From NCBI GenBank assembly GCA_033060915.1, contig CM065389.1:11726501-11790500 (forward strand): a stretch of 64,000 nucleotides of DNA, written 5' to 3'. The translations under genes were made by a program, and so were the position numbers. Of this stretch, positions 36,101-48,600 are shown piece after piece (the first letter of the stretch is position 1; each line of letters opens with the position of its first letter). The notes beneath the pieces are model-generated. The model was not told the DNA's origin and ran no database searches. It saw only the letters and a list, made by a program, of their open reading frames with translations. This stretch comes from Euryodendron excelsum (lineage: Eukaryota > Streptophyta > Magnoliopsida > Ericales > Pentaphylacaceae).

Positions 36101-39100
36101 ATGGGCTACATAGGTAACAAGGTTTGTTCCTTTTCTGAATGTTTACTTTCGTATTGATGATACTTCTGACCATCCTTGTCAGTTTTGCTGGTCATCGATA
36201 TAAAATTTACATTGTAATTACATTTTTTTTTTCCTGCAATTTTGCTTTATATTTTGGGGTTATTACAAAATATTAGGTTAGTCAATTTATACTGTTGTGG
36301 ACTGATTAAATTCACTTGGTGCATTTTGTCACTTATGCTGATTTGTTAGCATCAGCACAGGAAGCACATATATGGTGATGGAAAGTACCAACTAAAACTT
36401 GATTTTTCTGAAAGTACTTTAGGATAATTGTATACAGACTATATCCTTGAACTGGTCCCCTATTTGCGACTCCTTCAATAGTGCTATTTGTGTCTTACTT
36501 CTTTGTTTGTCTTGTGCATAAACTTCTGAATGTAACTGCTGGTGCTTCTACATTGGAATTAAGTAAACATACAGTTAACGAGTCAAATTTGGGCTCACTG
36601 TCTCCCTTTATTTTGCTTAATTGACTTCAAAATTCAAATTTATGTTGTCATGCATTTCCTTCCTCCAAGGAACTCATTGACAATATTTCTCATGCCCTTT
36701 AGTATATGCCTTATACAAATTTTGCCATAGTTGAAGGAGGATCCATCTGTAAAGTAAGTAAGACGGTCATTGAGGGTCAAGAGCTCATTTTCTGGTTTGT
36801 GTGAAAAATCTATTCACCTGTCTATGTTCATAATGCGTTCTCTAAAGGCACGCCATGCTTAATCCTCAACGTGAGACTCAATCTACAGTACTGGTACTCA
36901 CAACATTGTGTTGAATTCCCCTGAACACAGTATATTGCTCACATCATGTTCATCATAAAGTTGCATGCCCATTAAATTTAGGATTACCCCTAGCCTAAGG
37001 TAAATTGAATTACTGTATAATATACAGTACTCAAGCCAAACCCCTGGCCTAAATTTAGGATTACCCCTAGCCTAAGGTAAATTGAATTACTGTATAATAT
37101 ACAGTACTCAAGCCAAACCCCTGGCCTAAATTTAGGATTACCCCTAGCCTAAGGTAAATTGAATTATTGTATAATATATAGTACTCAAGCCAAACCCCTG
37201 ACCTAAGAAGTACGGATGTGGACACGGGACACGGCATTTTAAAAAAATGAGGATACGGATACAGCGGGGACACGGCAAAAAGAAATATTTTTATACATTT
37301 TTTATTCGTTATGTATGTGAACGTAAAATTCATAAATCACCAAAAACAAGATAAAAATAACTAAATAAGTTCATAATCATATTACAACAATTAACAAGTT
37401 CATGATTTAAAGAATTGGATTTAGGTGTTTTATGCTTTGGTGTTTTAAAGTTTTGAAATTTATGAATTAGACTCTTTTTTATACTTTTAACAATAACATT
37501 TTAACCCCGCTGTGTCCCAAAACGTGTCCAACTAATGGACACACGTGTCCCCGATGTGTCCGAGAAGTGTCCACTGAAAAAATATTAATAAAAATATTGG
37601 ACACGCCAATTGGCATGTCCGACACGTGTCCCGGCGTGTCCGAAGAGTATGTGTGTCCGACACAGATATGGCACCCTAAGCGGAGTGTCTGTGCTTCCTA
37701 GCCATAAACTAGAATTTAATTGGAAGACCTATGACATGTTTATTAGTTCTTGCTTTTTAATCAACTCTTCTGATTATTTAGATTCTCTATGAACAATGTG
37801 TGATGTTCGTGTACTACAACTTTGGGGTTTGGTAATCGTTTTGATCTTGATTAGCAGATTGCATGTAAAATGTTAACCTTGTGGAGCACATGTGACTATC
37901 TTGTTAGACAACTAATTGCTTGATGCAGGACAGTTTTAGGAAACTTGGGGCATTTCTGCCTACACAGGGATTTGTGGTGGATTTTGATTATAGAAAGTTT
38001 TTAAAATTATGTTGAAAAAACTTGGCTTGATTTTTAGAATGGATAGGTTGCTGGATTTTCAGGAAAGTGATTGGACTTCTCTAAACAGTTGCTATTTTTA
38101 GAGGTTTTCCTGTGAAACTAAAGGCTCGAAGGTACAAAAAAGATATAATGTAGGCTTAGTAGGAAAGGGATTTTAAACTGAAATCGAGGCTGTTTTGGGG
38201 CTATGAATAGAAATCTGAGAATAGAATTTTACGAAAGAAAAAATGGAGGAGGAGAAGAGGAAGAATTTAGCAATTTTACCTAGAATTTAATAGGAATTAC
38301 CTCCTAAGGTAGGCTTGCATGATACACCACACAAATCTTCAAAAGCTGTACTCAAATTCTCAAAATCCAACTCTCTGTAGAAAAAGTCATTACATCGATA
38401 TCTATACACTGCTGGTCTTCTCCTAATTCTAGTAGGATTAAGGCGCAAGAGTAGGAAACTTTGACTATTTGCCTACTGAAACGAATCAAAACCACACATA
38501 ATGGCCCAGTAACATAACTTAACCCATACTTTGGTCCATTTGACCCATCCTACAATCCATGTTGAACTAATGTAATATATTACCCATAAACTATAAATAC
38601 TCCTAACTATTAAAACCTAATAAATTAAAAATATATTTGTCTAGCAGCATGATTGCTCATAAAAATCATAAATTAAGACTTCAAATTAACCCTAGACGTG
38701 ATTTTACAATACGAGATGTGCCCCATGTGAAATTCCAAGTTTATCTCTTTTCATGTTAGCATACCTCATTGTTCCGAAAGCATAAGCTGGAAGTGGGCCT
38801 AATTTTGTACATCAAGTTCTCACACCTTGGTTGTGTGCAACCCATGTACAGAGGCAAACTAACGAACAAACTGAACAAAACGGGGTAGGTGGAGAAACGA
38901 AACCTAGTACGCATTAATAAACATAACATGGGAACAAAATCATATGAAGAGATTTGAACGAAGGACCTCCTAGAACCTTTTGATGCCATGTTGGACACTC
39001 AATTGCCTCACAAGTTTAAGCGGTAAGGGAACGGGTGAACAATATATGCAAAGCTCTTGTACGTTTGATACATCTATTTGGAAGTTTCCTCAATATCTTG

Positions 39101-39675
39101 TTGAATTAGAGGTAGGAGGATTGAAATAATCTCATGGTTGTTCTATAATTTTGTATTTCATGTAGCAGCTGCTTTTGGTGTTCCCTGGCCAGGAAGCCCC
39201 CTTTCCCAATGCACATGAGCCTTGTGTGTTCAATTTTCTCATAATAGCATGTCTTGTTGGTGAATTACTATATGTTGCCTCTCAGCGTCGTGGTTTGACA
39301 TTCTGTTTGTAAAGAGCATTATAGTAGCTTAGATTTTAGTAAGTTTACTTGATCTATTATATTAGTTTTCATTTGCTAGATTGCATTAAACACTTTCACA
39401 TGCCATAGTAATGGTGATTTTTTAATTTTCCAGGGGTCAATATCTGTCAGCATGTCTATATATCAGACGCTATTTTGTTTTATATGTACTCACCTAGCAT
39501 CAGGTGAGAAAGATGCGGAAGCAGTTAAAAGAAATGTTGATGTGCGTGAAATACATCGAAGGACTCAATTTCATTCACTTTCTAATATTGGACTTCCCAA
39601 AAGCATTCATGACTATGAGTGAGTATAGTGCATACATTCTAGAAACTTCTAGTGAATATTGACTGTTTAATTATG

Positions 39676-39711
<36 letters not shown>

Positions 39712-42606
39712 GCGCGTCTATTTAAGATCTATTTTGGTTTGCCATGTTTGTTGGCACATATGGAGGCAGTCTTTGCTTGCTTGGCAGTTTCTTAATTATG
39801 CAACTTGATAAAAAAAATGGAAAAGAAAAAGAAGAAACATATATTTCATTAAGTTGATCAATTTGGTATTTCTGGGATTTAAAGCTGGCTAGTAGGTCTT
39901 CTCATTATCTCAAATCTATAATTTGTTTTTGGAACTCTTTTTCCAATAATTTCCTTCAAGGGGGTTGTACACGCTTTTGTGAAGAAAATTCCTTTTCTTT
40001 TGTATTTTTGAGAGGATTGGTTGAAAGTGCTGTGTTTGCATCTATTTTTACGCAAAACTTGGGCAACTACAGTTTCTAGATGGCTTTTGTTTTTCAATAA
40101 GAAAATGAAGCAAAATTATATAGCCGCTCTTTGTTCTGCTCACAATTTTTATTACTTCTAATTTTTACCAAAAGAAAAGGAAAACAATTAGGCTGGAGTC
40201 TACTATTAGTTTATGCCTCCTGATATTCAGAAACATCAATCATGAATGTATAGCAAACCGCGGTTTTTCTCCAAGTGTGAGCTGCTTTTCTACTTGTGCT
40301 ATTTGGATTTCTCAAAGATGAAAGCTTTGTGCTCATATATGTATGCATTCATTCATGCATTTATTGCAAGAAGCAAGAGGTAAAATCAGGGTTTTTCTGC
40401 CTTTATGTCAGATGTGATGCAAGTCGAAAGGCACAAGGTCTTAGAATATTGTATGTCTGGCTGTGTATGTAGTCCACAAAATTGGGACATGATTGCCTTA
40501 AACTTAGCTGAGGTAATGGCTTTCAATAGAACCAATTAGAGAAAATGGATCCATGTGGCCAATCCCAAGTAATTGGGGCTAAGAGTTCTTGAGTTAAGTT
40601 GAGTTTATTTTGTAATTTAAGAAAATTAAGAAAAATGTGAAGAACATAGAAAATGAAATCCTAGCAAGCATCTCATATTGAGGATCTAAAGATTTTATGC
40701 TATATTTGGTACAAGAGAATGGAATGGTCATTCCCACATTCATTCTCATTCTCTTATTTTGTATCACTATTTAAAAGTAGAATGACCATTTCCATGGAAT
40801 GATCATTCCTACATTTTGTTGGAATGACCATTTCCTAGTTTAAGAGTGGGAATGGAATAACCATTCCCACATAAAACAGCATAAAATAAAACTTAGTAAG
40901 ATTTTTATTGTTAAATTTCTTTTAAAAAATATAAAACATGTTTGTTAATTATTTTTTTGATTTTAAAAATTTTAAAAAATAAAAAATTTTTTAAATTTTA
41001 AAATTTAAAAAAATTTAAAAAGTTAAAAATTCTCACCATCACCGCCACCACTAACCACCACCACTATCCACCATCAACCACAATCACCTGCCATCCACTG
41101 ACACCGCTATCCCCCACTGCCATCATTGTCCGACCACCACCACCCACCCACCGACGAGGCCCCACCACCACTGGCGTCACTGCCACCAACCACCACTGCC
41201 ACCAACCACCACCGCCGCCGCCGCTTAATAATATTTAATAATTAAATAAAATATATTACTAATATTTTTTGTAGACATAATATTAAATTTTCATATCATA
41301 TACAAATTTCATTTCATTCTATTCTAGCATTGTTCATTGGCCTTACCAAATAAGGGAATGAGAATGACTATTCCATTTCATTCCATTCTCGTTCTCATTT
41401 CATTCCCATTCTCATTCCATTCCTTTCCATTCCCTTGTACCAAACATAGCATTAGTACTGAGTTAGAATTTTGAATTGGAACAGGCACAACCCAGTTCAT
41501 TCGATTTTTACAGGGATGAATCCAATCCGGAATATGAACCGTAGAAGAAAAGATCTATTGAACCGATCACAGGAATACCAGTTACATCGCTAACAATTTA
41601 GACCTTATTGAGTTAAAATTTTTAAAGTAATGAGATTTATGCTTCATCTCAGATATTTACAGAAACCTTTTCAATTCTCGTCACTTAATGGAGATACCAA
41701 ACAGTATTAAGATAGATTACATGTGGATAATCTTGTGTTCTTTCCATAAGATTTTTTTTCTGGTTTTGAGAGTCTAAAAATAGATCCTAGCTTTGAAAAT
41801 AATGTACTAGTCCAAATTACACCAATTGTCATTAGAATTTTGGCAAATATTTGCAAAACTTTAAGGGAAAGAATCTGGAGACTAGTAGCTTAAATATTTT
41901 TTGAACAACCAGTAGATTAGTTCTTATTTGGTGTGAAGCTTGAAATATTTTCTAATGCATTTTATACACAATAGGTTGTGACTGTTTAGAACTTGGAATA
42001 TTGAATAGAAAAAGCAAGAGGCCTTCTTATTTGAGCCTTACTTTACACTCTTGCTCTGAAGCATAAGTATGGAGGATCTGGTCCAGACTTCTATTAAAGC
42101 CTAAGTTTCTTACAGAAATAAAGGAAACCTCCAATTGGGTGATAAAAACTTAGCTAACTCTAGTCTTCTCAAAGGAACAGAATAGGTGGAGGCAATTTTA
42201 GGATTTCATGGAGGTCAAAGTATGAGGTCATCACCTCACGCTCCAGACTGCATCAGTTATCTTTGAATCTATGCATGTGTATGTATTTCCAGGGTTAAGT
42301 GAGTTGCTATTCTTTTATTTTGTTTATGTTTTATTCGAAAGTTGAGAAAAGGCTTGCATGATCTAAATTGTGTTAGTGCATATTGGTTCCATGGTATCAA
42401 GAGTATAAGTGAAAACTCTTTTTACGCGGTAATAAATGTCATATTTAGAAATTAATGGTATTCCTTAAACTTGACTTACAGTATCCACCTTTGGAAAGAC
42501 GAGAACATGTTAAATATAACTTATTCCCACAAATCTTCATTATTTATTTTCTTTCTTGATAGAGTTCGATAACTCGAATGAGGCTTGTGCTAGAACTAGA
42601 AGTCCA

Positions 42607-42642
<36 letters not shown>

Positions 42643-45600
42643 TTTCTGGTTTAAAAATCTGAGAAGTTCCATACTCTGAAATTATTTACAGGTCATCCAT
42701 CCGTGCGTGATTGTTGACTGTTGGACCTTATTGGAAAACCTGAAAGTATCCTCAATGGCTATCTAGACAAGAAAATATTGCATAGCATTTAAACTAGGAG
42801 TGCATATATTTAAAGTTTTTCTACCAATGGTACCTCTGTTGTGTAGGAGACCACTAGTGTGGTCCTTGCACTAAGTGAAATAGAAAGTATGTATTGAATT
42901 ATACGCTGTTTTCTATCATAGGATTGTTAAGAATTCTCATTTCTTTATTCTTCCAGAGGACATGAATTTGTCAAATGACGGTTATACCTTTGTAGGAGAA
43001 TAATCTGGTTGGGTGATCTAAATTATCGTATCAATTTGTCATATGAGGAAACGCGAGAGCTGATCTCCAAGAAGAATTGGTCAAAATTGGTTGAGAGTGA
43101 CCAGGTAGTTTATCATTATTACTACTATTATTCTTTTTCCCTGGCATAGTTCGGATCATCAATCGATAAATCTTATTTAGTACCAATGTTGATTTTACAT
43201 TGCCAATTGATGAATTTTGCTAGTTCACCATTTTGTATGACCTATATTCTTATTCTATGTATTTAGTTTCCTGAATTTATTGTAAAGTGACAGTGGGCAC
43301 TATAAAGCTCTGGGATAGGTAGCGTACTTTTGAAACAAATTGAATTGTCTATATGGATTGGTGGTGGTGAGCTCTAGGTTGCTTGTTTGTCATAGTCATA
43401 TATTTTTGGTGTTTCATGAGCTTGGGGGAGATATCCTGTATACAGTGGCTAGCAATAACCACAATTTGACTTGTTTTCTAGGATTTGGGGTCTTCAAATT
43501 ATATATGCAACTTTCTTTAGGCTATTTGGAACCAAATTACGTGGATGCATAAAGCATGATTCATTGAAGAAAAATATTATGTGGAACACCTTGCTATTCT
43601 CTCTCGTTGGAGCACACTAATGTTGACTTAAGGTTGATCCCCATGTTGATTTTGATGATAACAAAATCATGTGATTGTTATCTAATTATTTTAATTGAGT
43701 GTGCAGATTATATCATAATTATCTGATAACAAGAAAATGTTTGAGTTAATTGGTTGAGTACCCAACAACAAGATTACTTAGATAATCTTATTCTTGAAGA
43801 GATTGAAAATACTCAAGAAGTTCAACAAGTATTGAGAATAAGGATACAAGCTCTAGAATTTTATCATGGTGATCTGTTTTGGAAACATAAAGATTGATAG
43901 AAGAACTTAAAGATTAATAGAGGAACATATTGGATTAATTCTGTTTCAAATTAACTAAAGATCTTATGAGAATTCAAGAACTTATTCACTATGAAGACCC
44001 TCGATCCTCATGGCCATATCAATCCACTGAAGCATCAAATGCATAAGAAAGGGAGAACAAAAGTTTGTATGTTCTGAGGCATAAAACACAAAAGAAAGGG
44101 GGAGCAAGTTTCTGTTTAAATAAGTTTATGCTTTTCACAATGGAAGATATTGAAGAATCAAGAAGGATGGAAGGTTGATGAGTATGATGGGTTGACACAT
44201 TCAATAAGCTCATGTATTACAAGTCTTGAAAGTTTGAATATAAATTTGGAAGTATAAAGAGATTGAAGGTGTTCAAAGGAGTCAAGATTCAAGCAAAGTT
44301 AAAGATCATAAGTTCCATTGAAGATTTGATGAAGATGTGGAAAAATAAATGTCTGAAAGTATTGTTGAAGATCCACATGTTTTGAAGAAAACCTTTCAAG
44401 CTTTAGAAGTCTCAAATTGATGATTCTTGAAGAGCTTGAAGAGATTTGTTATATTGATTGAAGAATTCTAGAAAAAATCAAATTGATGAAGATCAAATAA
44501 AGATATTAAAGATGTTCAAAGCAAAATAGAAGATCAGTTGAAGAAAAGAGACTTAAGTCTTAGAAGCTCTCTTGAAAATTTTGAAGAAGATTTAGATAAA
44601 TAGAAAAAGTGATGTTGATTGAAGAACTCTACAAGTAATCAAAATTGAGTGAATTCATCTCGAAAAGATTGAAAAGGTTCTTGAAGTCATCATATCTTGA
44701 AGAAGTGTTTTCAAGCTTTAGAAAGCTTATTTGGATGACCCTTGAAGAACTTGAAAACAATGGAGAAGATTGGACAAAATCTGCAAAAATTAAGTTTTTT
44801 GGACGGATGTGTCGACACATGAAAGTCAGGTGTCAACACATGAAGACAGTGGCCAAAATCTAAAGAATGGATGGTCCTGTGTCGACACATGAAAGTCAGG
44901 TGTCGACACATGGAGGCAGTGAACAAAATCTAGGGAATGTAGACTTGATGTGTCGACATATGAAGTCAGGTGTTGACATTTGGGCTCCAACGACTATATT
45001 TTTTACCATTATAACAGTGCGATTTCGCATCAAATGGTCTCTTATCTACCATCAATGGCTATAATCAACTCAAGACTATATATAGAAAATCCCCAACACA
45101 TATAGGAAGAGAAAGAACATAAGATCAAGTGTTAGAAAGTGATATTTCATCTCTTATATCTTATACTCTGTTTTTATTCATTTGGGAGGTTTTTGTGTGA
45201 GCTAAAATTTGCTTATCTACTCTTTGAGAGAGAGTTATTCATTGTACAACCTTTATCTATTGTTTGGTGAGTTTGTAAACTTGTGAGTTTGAGTGTAGCT
45301 TGGGAAAAACATTAATAATTTTGAGAGAAACTTGGACAAAATCTCTTGTAAGTTTCAGAGAAGCTTGGACAAAATCTCTTGGATTTTAAGAGCTTGGGAA
45401 AGAGTTCTTGTAAGATGTGAGCTGGGCACTTGGAGCAAAATCAACAACTGTGTAAGGGATTTTACATAGTGGAATACCTTCGAGAGGATCGAGGAAGGGA
45501 TTTTACATGATAAATTTGTGCATAGTTATACAAATTCTGAAGTTTGGGTCGGTACATAACTGAATGTAATTTTAATATACACTTGTCAGAAAAAAAAACT

Positions 45601-48600
45601 AATATATATAATTAAATATATTACATCTCTTCTTGTAGCAAATATCTAATGCATTTATTGGTTTGGCCTTGTACTCCTTTTACTTATCCAGGTGATATGC
45701 ACTCAATTATACAAATTCTGGAGTGTGGGTCGGTACATAACTGAATGTAATTTTAATATACACTTATCAGAAAAAAATTAATATATATAATTAAATATAT
45801 TACATTTCTCTTGTAGCAAATATCTAATGGATTTATTGGTTTTGCCCTTGTACTCCTTTTACTTATCCTGGTGATATGCACTTAATTATACAAATTCTGA
45901 AGTGTGTGTCCGTACCTAACTGAATGTAATTTTAATAAACTAAGTTTAGTATGTTTTGATCTTAATATATATGATATTTTTTAAAGTTATTTGTGTGGGG
46001 AGTAAAACTAAACTATTGATGCTTCAATCAATGTACTTTACCCAAACTGTTTATGATCTGATCTGTCATAAATTTCTTTAGCTACTCTTTTAATAGGTAA
46101 TGCAATTGAAACTAAGCAGGCTTTAATATTATCATATGCTCTGTTTTGTACTCTGGCCTAGTTTACTGCATTGGAGGATTAGCAAATTTTGTGTATTCCT
46201 GCACATAATGTTTCTGAAATATTGAGCCCACTTTACTACATTGGATGATTAGCTAATTTTGCGTATTCCTGAAAATAATGTTTCTGAAACATAATGATTC
46301 TTAAATATTGACGTCACCATACATTTCTGGATTATAGTTTCCATACTATTGGTACAATAGGTTAGTTCATGGATATGCATGGTATTTTTCTTGTGGTTAG
46401 AAACTTTTTAATTGGCATATGGAACCCAAATGAGCTGAGAGGGTGTAGCCAATGCCTGGGTGATCTGGTGTCTCTTGGCTGTATGCTTGACAAATTATTG
46501 ATATATGCAATATGCATTGCAACTAGTGTGTGCTTGCACTTGCTACTTTCTGTACTGTTAAAAGCAAAGAGAAATTATGTAATGAAGGGAAAAGAAAAAA
46601 AAGCAATATAGGGATTTGAACACGTAAATCACAAGGAATACTCATATCTGTAAGTCATAGAATGAAAATTAAAGCAAAATTTTGAGTGTACTTTGCCTAC
46701 ATTATCGGTGCTCCAAATCAATAAGTTGGGAGTATCCATTCTCATTTGTCATCATATATTGTTAATTTGTTAACTTGCATGGGGATTGTTTATGCGGCCA
46801 ATTCTTTGAGCCATACTATATTTGAATTTATCATGTACATGATTAGAAAATGGAATTTGAAAGTCTAAGACACTAATCCCATCCTATGTGGCCTCAGATG
46901 CTTACATCTATTATATTGTCGAGAATGCGAGTTAGTAAGAAATTAATGTTCAATAACATCATGAATTGATGGAAGTTCAATATGGTGACTGCCAACTTTG
47001 ATATGCATTTTGACTTGATTGGTATTTGGCTTACATTGTGACTTAGCATTTGGCATGAAGTCAAGGTGATCTGATGTATACTATCTGATTATATGGACAT
47101 CTTCTTCTACTGGCAGCTTATACGAGAGCTCAGGAAAGGTCGTGCATTTGATGGATGGTCTGAAGGTACTTTAAATTTTCCGCCAACCTATAAATATGAG
47201 TTAAACTCAGAGAAGTACTATGGGGAGGATCCGAAGGTTGGGAGGCGTACTCCAGCATGGTATGCATCTACAAGCTTTTGCTTTTCTCATGGGGTTTAAT
47301 CCCACTTCTGATCATCATAAGTTATTTGACTGCTTTATGTCCTGTGGATGCATTAGTCGTTTATGCTAGTTTCTGGTTACTGTATTGTTTAAATGACCTC
47401 TCCACTGAAAATTATAACTACCATCTATCAGTGTTTTTTTTTCTTCTGTTCTTTCTTTTTTTTTTCTTCCCCTGAGATATATGTCATTATTTTATTACTA
47501 TTTGCATGTTCTTTTATTGTGTCCTTGTCTCTTACGAATGCATCTTGTTATGTGTGCTTGTTTTCTGTGGGGTAGTCATTTTTGTATTTTTTTTCTTTTG
47601 GTTTCTATTGTTTAACAAAATTCTTCGTTGAACTGGATCTGTTTTCTTTCTTGCATTATTATTTGCTTGATTTCCTTTTATATTTGTCAATATTTCGATC
47701 TTTGCTTGTTATTTCTAGTCGGTACAAACTAGTATTTACTGAAGCATGTATCATCTCTTTGTCTGTCACATTACATTTATCTAATCAAGAATTTTTTAAG
47801 TATGATAACGTAAACTAGAATTCCAGTTCTGGTCCTGCAGTGCTTTATGTTATGTTCTGTCTTAAAACCATTCTCTGCAAGCGGATACATTTCCTTCATT
47901 GTTTATATATGCTAGAGACATGGTACTGATATGCACTGTTGAATAGATATGTTGTTTATTTAAAAGATCAAAGGAGATAAGTATTTGGGAATGACGTGGA
48001 GCTTGAGTATTTTATCATTACAGGGACATAAAACTTTCTATTGAGTGACCTTTACATTGGTTATTCTTTATTGAAAAATAAACAGATGAAAACTTATTGG
48101 TAATATGAAAGCCTCATAAATACTTGAAAGGGCAATATATGGACCATTGGAGGCATACTTGGTTACAAAAATTAGAAACCATGACTAACAATTGAATAGG
48201 ATTCAGTTCATTGTCTGTTTTGTTGTTTTTATTTCTGAAGCATAAAAATAAATAAAAAAAAGCTGTTGATGCCCACTGTTTTGGCTGATATGTGCAACAA
48301 GATGGGAAAAAATGACTGCGAGTTATTATTGTTGTTGGTTGAGAACTATACGTTGTGTCTGTGGAAGGAGGGGCCAGGGCGTTCATCATTTTATTTTTAG
48401 TACACATCCATGTGTATCCTGCATATATATGCTTATGTGTATATGCATGCCACTGATTTAGGTTTAACCCTTAGTTGCTGTAAAACTTTTTATTCTTACA
48501 CCTCTCGATAGCTTTTTATGTGAAATAAAATTTTCCAAGATTACTATTGGATTGTGTCCTTTCCATGCCCGTCATACTAGTCAAATTTTGAGTTATTGGA

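Noticed and set aside
44629..45064. Several 63-72-codon frames
   Set aside because: They lie in the tandem-repeat part of the LTR fragment and reflect repeated TGTCGACA units.
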